This document shows, in pieces, positions 51,926 through 61,399 of a stretch of DNA of 64,000 nt (positions are counted from its first letter, which is position 1; each line of letters opens with the position of its first letter). The stretch is from the NCBI GenBank assembly GCA_964017155.1, contig OZ024862.1, positions 27,642,158 to 27,706,157 of the forward strand. Direction: 5' to 3'. Origin of the DNA: Oasisia sp. SBJ-2009. Its lineage: Eukaryota > Annelida > Polychaeta > Sabellida > Siboglinidae. Position numbers and translations under genes: made by a program. The notes below the pieces were generated by a model. That model was given only the letters and a program-made list of their open reading frames with translations. It did no database searches and was not told the origin of the DNA.

Positions 51926-52172
51926 ATAAATAACTAAAACAAATTACAGTGCTTTCTGAAGAGAGTCTAGTTGGTAGATGAGAGACCAGTGGTCCAAGGA
52001 AAAGAAGGAATAGGGAAAGATGGAACTGGACATTGCCCCATGGGAGGTGATGAACACAGGCCTACTTATATGGCATATTAAACCAGACACACGATCCATG
52101 CATAATTAGAAATACACACATTTTGTTAAGTGGAAAATAAAAGGTAGGTTAGAAGTAATTGTAAGACCTTAC

Positions 52173-52252
52173 CTGAAGTATACCGTGAGGAAGGGTCCCG
52201 AACTGTACAAGATTGGTGGCAGTTTGTTTCCACATACTCCCCCCGTACCAGC
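52173..52252 (-). CDS. Exon: CUB domain, fourth-cysteine segment
   Basis: 80 nt between a TTTCAG acceptor and a GTAAGG donor. It starts in phase 0 and ends in phase 2. It encodes 26 full codons beginning AGTGGVCGNKLPP and ending LTVYF. The cysteine (residue 88) followed by Gly is the usual CUB 'CG' near the last third of the fold, and PFLTVYF is the next-to-last beta strand. It is too short to show as a long open frame; I found it by extending from the neighbouring exon's phase. Confidence 0.88.
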
Positions 52253-53542
52253 CTGAAACACACACAATGTGTACACCAATTGTACAACAGTACAAGACTG
52301 GTGGTAGCTTGTTAACATATACTTCCTATTGACCTGAAACATACACATTGTTTACACCAATAGCATGGTTCACCAAGTATTTACTACAGATACACTGCCA
52401 CAAATAATGTTTGGTGACTTGAGAAACTTATATCGATCTATAAATCAAGTTTTCACATCCGACTAAATTAGATTATTTTTAAATAACTGCCAGACGACTC
52501 GATTTGCATGCAATCTGGCAAGGTGAGTCACGCTTTCATTTTCTTATAAAATTTAAATGTTTTTTGCAGCTACCATCAGCCAAAAAGGTCTTCCATCCCA
52601 GACACTGATTTCCCCAGAGGTGGGCTGAGATTTCCCAAGATCTACAAATGACTTATAAATTATAACCCACTGCCTCAAACCATTGGTCATTTGGTCTGTG
52701 TAGAGCTCCAGAATCGAAGCCAACGCCCTGGAAATTTTCCATTAACCCACCACAGTGTCAGTGTGTTCCCTGTTTTACAACTAAAGATTCTGACAATGTG
52801 GTTTGTCACTAGGTAGTAATTAATGTCCCGTTTTCATTCCTCAGGAACAATTATAACAAAATGTAAGTTGTTCCCAATGTGCAGACTTTGACAATGTGGA
52901 GTGCCACTATCACTCTTCCCCACATCAAAACAACTACTGCATAACTGCTTTATTTCTCGTGCTGTTAGGCACAGACAGTGGTTTTATTTTTTTATACAAT
53001 AAAATGTTTTATGTCTTCAAATTTACCAGTAGTCTGCAAATGAAATGTTTGACAATCAATGTTATATTTTGTATTATAAGTATAAATTTATATTTATAAG
53101 GTCTATCTAGTTTTGTCACTTTTTTTGACCAAGGAGGAACAAAATATCTGTTGTGTTTTTTCGTCATAAATGTATAAATAGACTTATAACAGACACATTT
53201 ATAACAGACGTCTGTGTTGCCACAGAAATACCCCCCTGGAGTTATCTAATGTGTCTGAGGCCACAGAAAATGGTAACCCGGGGAGGTTTGATCTTTGTGT
53301 CTGACACTAATGCAATATCAGTGACACTAACAATGACAAATTGTGCACAAAAAGCCATACTGAGCAAACAACCTTTCACAGCTAAACTGATACAGCTAAT
53401 CTAATCACAATAACATTAGATTAATCAGTTTTCGGGTGCAAAAACTATTTGTTTTTCTTTCCATGCATGTTTTTATTAGTCGTGAAAGTCGGGTGCATAA
53501 CACTCATGTTTTATGACTACAGGACACATGCATGTGTACGCT

Positions 53543-53618
53543 TACTCACTCACTCACTCACTCACTCACTCGCTCGCTCGCTCGGTCACTCACTCACTCA
53601 CTCACTCACTCACTCACA
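53543..53618 (+). repeat. (ACTC)n tetranucleotide microsatellite
   Basis: About 19 units of CACT/ACTC interrupted in the middle by four CGCT/CGGT units. Confidence 0.96.
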
Positions 53619-54276
53619 TAAACATGCACGCACACACATACATCACAGACATACATTTATAATCTATAAGTTCAGTAATACAACAACAAACATTAAAATA
53701 CTAGCATCATAGTCATAAGACATAAATCACAAACACAACTGAAATAATATTTACAAAAAAAAACATTAAACATACCATTCTCGTGTATAATTATAGCCTA
53801 ACAGCAATTACTTACATAAGACTAATTTACAAACACTAACTTTCTACCAAACCCTCAAAATTTACCACACAATGTACTAATTATAATCACAAATGATGCA
53901 GTAGCTTCAAAAACCAATAGCACATTAACCATAATACTGTAGTTAATTCAGTATATGTACTGATGTATACCCACTACAAAGCCTCATAAATAGATAACAA
54001 TACTAAAATACTATCGGTAATCACAAAAATAACTCCCACAATCTCAAATATGCAAGGCACACATGAAAACCAATTCCAGATACTAATAACACCTTAAAAC
54101 ACAAATCACAGACACCTCACAACACAACTTCCATTCCTGCTGCCAAATCCCTGAATTCGATGGTGCAAATCCCGAGACTGATTTACAGGCCCTAAACCTG
54201 TTACTGGTCTAGTGAATCCCTGTAATATGTCTCCTGGGATCCTATGCAGCCACCATTATCCCGGGAGTGTAATAGA

Positions 54277-54540
54277 TAGCAAGCTAGCATTTAGAGGCAG
54301 GTGTGAGGCAATAAAAATGCCATTAGATTCAATCAAGTTGAGTGAATGCTGACAAGCCCTCCTTGGCCCTGTGGGTCATATAAGAGCCACTGCCCAGCAG
54401 GTCAGAGTGCCATCTTTTATTTATCTCTGGCAGCATTATCTGGTCTTTTCCTTGCATAAAGATAAACCTGTGATGTTGGGTCACTTGGGTGTGAGCATAC
54501 TGGAGAAAAGATTCAGGTACTTGGGTCAATAAATATACAG
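54277..54540. repeat. Dispersed ~250-bp repeat, copy 1
   Basis: Aligns with 56711-56966 in the same orientation: both contain TAGCAAG, GGCAATAAAAATGCCATT, AGATTCAATCAAGTTGAGTG, GAGTGCCATCTTTTATTTATC, a variable TATTATC or CATTATC word, AAGATAAACCT and CTTGGGTCA. No clear terminal repeats or target duplication. Just downstream is a hairpin tail (GCGCCACCATGTGGCGG, then a TATAAATTGCC(ATT)n tail at about 54560-54617). It could be a SINE-like or MITE-like family. Confidence 0.7.
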
Positions 54541-55264
54541 TCCTGATATAGGTGCCTTGAGCGCCACCATGTGGCGGATACCGGAGCTATATAAATTGCC
54601 ATTATTATTATTATTATATAACTGTATCTGAGGCTCTACCTATTGCTTGCCAAGTCCAGGGTTAGGTCGACCTTCATAAAATAATTAAAATATGTTTATT
54701 TGTATTTCACTAAAGTTAATTAACATTTTAGAAACATTCCAATTGCAGTTGCGTTTTAAAAATTATCGGCGCTTACACAATCCATCTAAACTCGCACCTG
54801 TAGCCAAAAATATGTTTAACGTTAATCACAACTATTAAAAACTAGTTTAGCATTTTCAGTGAGAAATTAATGTCAGTTGAGTCATTAAATGTTATTTAAT
54901 TAACACAGATCCATACAATTTGTTTCGCTAACATTAACAACAGTGTTAACAATAACCATTATTGTGGGGCATAGACATGAAACTACTATTTAAGTCAGCT
55001 TCTTTTTCAGCTCTGTGTTCCACCTGTCTAATCAATTGTAATTACCTGTCACGGCCAGTCACATACCAGTCTTGGAGACAGGTACTAGCTATAAATTTAT
55101 GCTGGTAGGTAACTTGATTAGTGGCTAAGCCGTCTCCCCTGCCTCCCTGCGTGTTTCACTCTTACTCGTGTCCCTCTTGTTGTGCGGCAAATGTTAAAAC
55201 TAAATTGTAGGGTACTTTAGAAATAGTCAAATAACCACTGGCTGAACTCCTGTGAAGCAACCGG

Positions 55265-55531
55265 TCTTAAAAGGTCCGTTATAGCTACTTCCCATTATAG
55301 CTACTTCCAGTTATAGCTACTTCCCACTATAGCTACATTTTTTTCCCATTATAGCTACTCGTTAAGTTTGACAGGCAAACTAGTCCCGTTATAGCTACTT
55401 ATTTAATTACACAATTCAGGAGGGGACAGCAAGAGGGAGTATTAAAATTTAATTAGTAGCTATAACGGGAATAAAAACTAGCTATAACGGGAAGTAGCTA
55501 TAACGGGAAGTAGCTATAACGGGAAGACACC
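55265..55531. mobile_element. Foldback-like element: inverted arms made of 16-17-bp tandem units
   Basis: The left arm (about 55274-55397) holds six copies of a unit like CCCGTTATAGCTACTTC; the right arm (about 55455-55526) holds four copies of its reverse complement, GAAGTAGCTATAACGGG. A spacer of roughly 60 bp separates them and is itself palindromic at its edges (ACTTATTTAATT and AATTTAATTAGT). AAGCAACCGG occurs on both outer sides (55255-55264 and 55532-55541), as a target-site duplication would. Long inverted arms built from short direct repeats define foldback (FB-type) transposons. No coding capacity. Confidence 0.6.
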
Positions 55532-56079
55532 AAGCAACCGGCTTCCCTGACTTTCGCCACCTGAGCCTGTTGCTCTGAACAGTACTTGTGTTTTCGGTTA
55601 AGGAGCTAACACACGACAGCGTCACAGTGCCAGGCAGCGGTAATGGGTCCCATCCTAAGGCACTCATGCAAGTGGCAACGTAGATAATTTACTCGACATT
55701 CTAACCACTGAAAGCACGTAAATTGTCAAGTCTGTAAGACAAAAACAGCCGTGTTGATGGGTCGGTGGGAATGTCTGAACGGATCATGCCACCGGCACCT
55801 GATCCCTCTTCTACCGGAACAGTTACACATCTCGCTTCACTGCGCTCGCCATTTGGAAGCGGGCCCAAAGCTAAGGTTATGTTTACCAGTTGGTTACTGC
55901 ATAAAAGCTGCTGTAACATCATTCCAAGCATTTCGTTCTGAGAGCTGCATTAGAAAGGAATTGTTGAACATAATTATCGTATCTAGCTCACCCAATGTGT
56001 AAGTGATGTGACCTAAACATGCAAGGGGAGACATGTATCATCAATGAAAAAACCTTTGTCTATATAATTTGTGTTAAAA

Positions 56080-57325
56080 ATGTGTTCATTTAATCAGTGG
56101 CCATATTTTGTATACTGTATATTGGCTGGTGTGAAGACTAGTGTGCCAACGTTTTACTGGCACACTGTCCTCATCAATATAATGTATGAAGAAGTACAGT
56201 GGAATTATCACCAAATCCATAATATTTTACTTTTTTAACGATCCTTTCATATTGCTGTATTAACCAACATGTTGGGAAAGGCATATAAAAAGTGCTGCCG
56301 TCTGTTGTAGATATTCTAAAATTTAAAGGTGTTCTGTACACTTTGGCTAAACGAAAATGTACACAGAGTTATTTAATTCATACTGTGGATAATGTTTTCC
56401 TTATAAAATGTCTGGCTCCTCTGCCTTGTGAAGTCCTACAATGTACACGTATTGACATTTTAAATACTATGTCAACTATTGTCAAGGTTACCTCAATGCA
56501 GACAAGTGTTTACAAATGTATACAAATGCATGGAAAAGGGCACACACTTGGTTTATCGATTATGGAAGACACAAACGTACTACCTGCCTTCAATAATGTA
56601 AGAAACTTAGGGCATGTAATTGTTCTTGCACAGGCAGTTTGCAAAACAGTTCTGTATTCATTAGAGGCACTTAGCAAATATTTGTGATGCAAAACATGCT
56701 GAAAGTGTGTTAGCAAGGCAGCATTTAAGGGCAGGTGCGAGAGGCAATAAAAATGCCATTAGATTCAATCAAGTTGAGTGAATGCTGACAAACTCTCCTT
56801 GGGCCTGTGCTGGGTGATATCAAAGATGGCTGCTGCAGCAGGATAGTCACAGAGTGCCATCTTTTATTTATCTCACCCAGTATTATCAGGTCTTTTACGT
56901 GTATGAAGATAAACCTTTGAACACACTGCAGAGAAGGTCCAGGCTCTTGGGTCATCAATTATACACAACTGGGAGTTTGTATATTAACACATGACACATC
57001 ATGTTCATCAGTGTTCTATTGTTCTACTCATGTATTATCAAAGCTAACTATGTTTACGACACATGTTGTATGCACATGTACAGCATTGACGCTGCATTGT
57101 ATGAAAACATCAAGTATTTAGAAATATTTGCTAAGCACTTTTTAGAAATTTACATGAATAACAAATTGCACTTTGACAAAAACCTTGCCTGGTATAATTA
57201 TTTCCAAAAACTTTTTAGAATCTATTATTAAAATGTAATGATCCAGTTTTTTGGTTCATTGCTAGTTTACCTCTCAAGAAACATTTTCATTTTGTTTCTC
57301 CGTATATTTTGAACCTGTGATTTAT
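56080..57325 (+). pseudogene. Cluster of decayed coding-like frames (unidentified)
   Basis: Three plus-strand frames follow each other: an ATG frame of 52 codons at 56080-56238 (MCSFNQWPYFVYCILAG at its start), a 131-codon frame at 56292-56687 opening at GTG, and a frame at 57001-57231 (ending WYNYFQKLFRIYY). The last is followed in another frame by CNDPVFWF and LPLKKHFHF, which match the block at 37.44-37.54 kb. The repeat at 56711-56966 sits between the second and third. The pieces have protein-like composition, but no family is recognised and the frame is broken repeatedly. Transposon or viral-like origin is a guess. Confidence 0.3.
56711..56966. repeat. Dispersed ~250-bp repeat, copy 2
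   Basis: Partner of 54277-54540, with several small indels between them (for example an extra GATGGCTGCTGCAGCAGGA segment here). Confidence 0.7.
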
Positions 57326-58186
57326 CTTGAATTCACAAAATAGTAGTAGAACAAATGACCCATATCCCCACTTAAATAGTGTGTTTTCTCAAAACACACA
57401 AAATTGATGCATCACTTTTTTCCACGAAACTCTTTGTAACAGTTTCAACATGTGTTTAAATATAATTTTTTAATAGCAGGCTGGAGTCATGCTTCAAAGG
57501 AGAATAAGTCTCATGAAGGTAGCTCACAATCTCAGCAACCATTACATCTAATTCAGTGCACCATAATCATGTCTGTCTGGACTAATCTAACCAACATATC
57601 CACAAGGTGACCACTTTTTCCTGTGAGTCCACAAACAGATGATATTAAATTAATTAAATTAATAATTAATTAACCCTGGACAAACATGAGAGAAGAGTTC
57701 TACCTCCTCGAAGATGATCATATTTCTTATCTCCATGGCCCCACTGAGTCTGCAGTTACAAAGCCAAAAGATAGAATTACTGTCTGATATTAATTGCCTC
57801 TTGACCAGATGGTGACCAGATATGATCACATGATGTCCATTTCAGGTAACACAAGATGAAATGGAATTACTTCCAAATAATTACTTTTCACATATGGTGT
57901 ATGTCACGTTCCTGTTATACAATTTTTCTATACGTTACATAACAGAGTATCAATACTAAATATTAACTAGTGTTTTTATAATTAATGTTATTTATAAACT
58001 TATTAAGCATAGAAAAGAATATATTAGAGGAACAACCACAACAACACAAGCATCGAAAAACACAACAGAAAAATGGCTGAAATGAGAAGGAACGAGAAAG
58101 GAAAAAAGAAAGATAGTAAACTTATTGAGCATATGAACCAATGTTAGCGTCATCAGCACAGCAAAGCAGTAAAATCTCACACTTAC

Positions 58187-58428
58187 CACAGGCTGGCCGA
58201 ATATATTCTTTGCGTCATAGACATAAAGTGCATCGTTACAGAGTTGGTTATATGACGTGTCAGGGATATCTAGGTGAACAAGTCGGATCAACAATTTCCA
58301 GCCTTCTTTGTCTGCCTTAAATGTAATCCGACAGTCAATGTTGTGTTTGTATGTCTTCCCGATGTGTGAGTAGACTGTGGCGCCACCTATTAACTTCCTC
58401 GAATCGCAGTCGTTTCCATCCATGTAAT
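58187..58428 (-). CDS. Exon: N-terminal two thirds of CUB domain
   Basis: 242 nt. It enters after a TTTGCAG acceptor with two bases of a split codon (probably GAT, Asp) and leaves in phase 0 at a GTAAGT donor after the residues GQPV. Cysteines at residues 8 and 33 are 25 apart, as in the first CUB disulphide. The hydrophobic strand WKLLIRLVHLDIPD and the stretch CNDALYVYD (third cysteine, residue 64) match the conserved CUB core, in which an acidic residue follows the third cysteine. A possible Met lies two residues into the exon, but the acceptor and the lack of a signal peptide argue that translation starts further upstream. Confidence 0.9.
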
Positions 58429-60469
58429 CTGCAAAGATTCGAAGACACCATCACATTATTTATAACGTTTAAGTAATTTTTTATAATAAATATGGATCAC
58501 AGAGAGATTCACAAATTACATTCATCATACAGTTACACATGTACAGTCACACAGAGATTCAGATCTTCATGCAGGACTTTTTGCCAGTCTGTTTTGTGGT
58601 CAACACGTGTACGTTAACTCATATATCCAGACCAGTTGAGATGTGTTATTTACTGAAATAAACAAGAAACACACATGTTCATTTCATATATTATCGTAGC
58701 CCCGACTTCCAGATTATATTCCACAGGTTTTTTATTTTTGTTTTACATTTTTGCTACAAATTTGTTTACCCATTCACTAGCCATCCAGCAGAATTCTTAT
58801 CCATCCAAAACAGATTTTTGATCAAAGATGGGTGGACGGCTCTCTGGATAACGCTGTTAGTATACATAGCTTACTGCTTACTCGATGCTTACAACATCGA
58901 ACAATTCCTTTTGCTCTGTGGTTCTTGGAGACCTCCCCTGTTCAGCTGTATATCGACATTAGTCCTTGTATATGATATTAACACTTTTATTACCAAATAA
59001 CCAAGATTGACTAATCTCCCCAGTACACACAGAGTGTTCAAAGCCACCACAATGACATAAGCCACCACAGTTAACCCATCTCCCACCTTTCCTATATAAT
59101 TTGTAGATGGCCCATAAAATGATATGGCTTACCCAGTTGTTTTATTTTATGGAGCCCGGCTGTCTGCGCTACAGTCTACAAGGCACTTTTAATGGCAGTA
59201 TGTTTGACAGTGATTACCACAACCTCACAAGTAACACATGGAAAACTAGCGGGGCACTAGAAACTGCTGGCATACCCTGATCTAGGCCAAACTGGGTGTA
59301 CTAGAAACTGCCCAGAAGTGTTTTTACTGATTAAGACAAGCCAAATGTTGTGGTAATCTGTCAGCAGTCAAAGACTGGCATTACTGCCCCACATAGTCCA
59401 GGCAGGCAATGCACTGTGGGAATTAGCAGATTTGTGATGTTGACTGGCACCTGTCAATCAAAACACGTGCTTCTGACAACAATATGACATTTTTGACTGA
59501 GGTAATAGGACTTAGTTGTCGAAACATAAATGATTTATGTTCACACCTAAACCAACATATAATCAGTATCACAACATTTCAAGTGCATGCAGAGAGAACA
59601 ATTCACTGCTTACTCCCAAAGACATTGATCACATAAATCAAGACAATAATCCTTATGGAAGTTGAATGAGCATGATGCCACAAAGCTTTGTACCTGATTA
59701 TAACAACTCTGGTTTGTAGCCATAACAAGACATACACCATAACATTTAACTGGGATTACAAATGGCACATTTCAGCAAATAACTCACTACTAAATCCCAC
59801 GATTTTGTGTCAGAAACCAGACCTGTAGTCATTTACTTACTACTTAGAAAACTATGTTAGTACAGCCTAGGTTCTATCATTTTACCCACAAACAGAGACA
59901 CAGCCATCAGCACACATACCATCAGCCAAATCCTAGGCTATAACTATCCCAAACATACGTCAAATGCTTTCACAGGTTAAGCTGGCATGCCAGACTCAAG
60001 CAGTGAGCTTCTACACTGCACATTAATACCAACACATCAAGTACATCAACCTTGACATAACAGCCAGAGCAGCCAGCAACTAGGCTTTTCTTTTTGACAC
60101 AACCCGTGCAAATCACCCTCATGAATATGGCGAAGACTGGAGGTCCTATATGAAAAAGCAACAAAGATATGAAATATGTTTGCAATAAAGCATTGTAAGC
60201 CTCTGCCAGAGGTCCTAATACTGGCCGGCTTATAACGTGTTGTTCGATTATGGAACCACGTGAACAAAAGCCGCTTTAATATAGCTAATAAATATCCAGT
60301 TTCTTTGCTAGGAGCTTATTGCAGACCCTGCCTTCAAATATTGGCTCGTATTTCATTATTAATGAATGATACCCAATGTCCCAGCCAAGTATTAACAAGG
60401 AAAAGGTGTGCGGCTAAAAGCAGATATTGTAGGGCCTTGATAAATATTTTCACATAACACCCTAACCCA
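58429..60469. other. Upstream intron or 5' flank of the CUB-LDLa gene
   Basis: No exon can be supported. A repeat of the GGATGGGTAG family lies at 58770-58845 (minus). Otherwise nothing recognisable. Confidence 0.55.
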
Positions 60470-60477
60470 CTTGAAAG

Positions 60478-60885
60478 CAGGGTTGGGACAAAATCATGAT
60501 TTTTTCGAATAAATCGAATAAATTGGATTTTTTCGATTAAATCGGATTTTTTCGATTAAATCGATTTATTTGATTTTTTCAACATTCTTGACAATAATAT
60601 GTAATTCGGAAAATAAATAAAAGTGGAATATCATAATATACCCATAGGCTGAACATTTCATTCTTAGCATTTCTAAAGAATTAAAGCAAAGTTGTTATGT
60701 ACAAATTTAAACTTTATTTTAAAATACATACAGTTAAATCAACTGGTAATAGCACGCAATGTAAGTATAAATTTAAGATAATCTGAAAAAAATCGAAAAA
60801 ATCAATGTCTTGATTTTTTCAAGTTGATTAAATCGATGATTTAATCGATGATTTAATCAATTTGATTAAATCAATGCCAACCCTG
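60478..60885. mobile_element. hAT-type MITE with perfect 8-bp target-site duplication
   Basis: A 408-bp element starting CAGGGTTGGGACAAAATC and ending with the complementary TGCCAACCCTG, flanked on both sides by CTTGAAAG (60470-60477 and 60886-60893). The inner sequence is AT-rich with ATCGATTTAATC words repeated on both strands, so it can fold into a long hairpin. The exact 8-bp duplication and CAGGG ends mark a hAT-superfamily non-autonomous element. No mutation in the duplication suggests a recent insertion. Confidence 0.92.
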
Positions 60886-61010
60886 CTTGAAAGTAGGAAA
60901 ACTGTTAACTTCAAAATGTGTTAAGTGAATGCAGCATGGCAGTTTAATCAATGAAATGTATCTAGTGACTTCCAGTTGGGTACTCATCAAAAGAGTCTGT
61001 TATACAAGGT

Positions 61011-61180
<170 letters not shown>

Positions 61181-61314
61181 TGCAACACATTTAATTATAC
61201 ACTGAGTCACTGACACATCAACGTGGCTAGTCCTATTATTTCCGTTATTTGACCAAAAAAGATTGTAGGTGTTCTTTACAGTGTAATATAACACATACTC
61301 ATAGCTTTATGCAA

Positions 61315-61390
61315 AGATCCGTCCACCCGTCATTTGGACAGGTAAAAACTGTTGTGGATGGGTAGAAATATGGGTGGACGGGAGGTCGGG
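61315..61390 (+). repeat. GGATGGGTAG-family dispersed repeat
   Basis: TTTGGACAGGTAAAAACTG, TGTGGATGGGTAGAAAT and GGGTGGACGGGAG resemble 63412-63520 (+), 58770-58845 (-) and 51597-51680 (-). The short family is diverged; no termini identified. Confidence 0.5.
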
Positions 61391-61399
61391 TAACAAAAA

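Larger units (their letters stand above)
45179..52172 (-). other. Intron (between the two small CUB exons), ~7.0 kb
   Basis: About 40% of this intron is the 2.8-kb minisatellite at 48.0-50.8 kb. It also contains loose repeats of GTGACATTACTGATGACAGT-like words at 46.26-46.70 kb, a (GCGTCA)n tract at 47.73 kb and TA-rich repeats at 51.8 kb. 45.2-46.2, 46.7-47.7 and 50.9-51.8 kb show no recognisable gene. Confidence 0.85.
52253..58186 (-). other. Intron (within the CUB domain), ~5.9 kb
   Basis: Contains an ACTC tetranucleotide array, a 250-bp repeat pair at 54.28 and 56.71 kb, a foldback-like element at 55.26-55.54 kb, a GC-richer patch at 55.55-55.95 kb without a recognisable product, and fragmentary plus-strand reading frames at 56.08-57.32 kb. 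Nothing nameable at 52.3-53.5 or 57.4-58.1 kb. Confidence 0.85.
9884..58428 (-). other. Gene locus: CUB-LDLa single-pass membrane protein (3' six coding exons)
   Basis: The span of a split gene read right to left. Six exons join with matching phases (0, 2, 1, 1, 1) and GT-AG borders and give 352 residues to a TGA stop; residues are numbered here from the split Asp codon at the first visible exon. Order: CUB about 8-128, LDLa about 134-176, short stalk, transmembrane helix about 189-213, cysteine cluster, cytoplasmic tail 220-352. The introns are about 5.9, 7.0, 14.9, 16.4 and 3.3 kb. The protein should sit in the plasma membrane with CUB and LDLa outside. CUB-LDLa-TM proteins such as NETO and LEV-10 act as auxiliary subunits or clustering factors for neurotransmitter receptors, but those have two or more CUBs, so that role is only a possibility here. 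The signal-peptide exon is not securely located. Confidence 0.9.

Noticed and set aside
59970..60185. Alternative signal-peptide exon (QTYFISLLLFHIGPPVFA)
   Set aside because: The frame opens with TTG, not ATG, and no acceptable donor in phase 1 follows the hydrophobic stretch.
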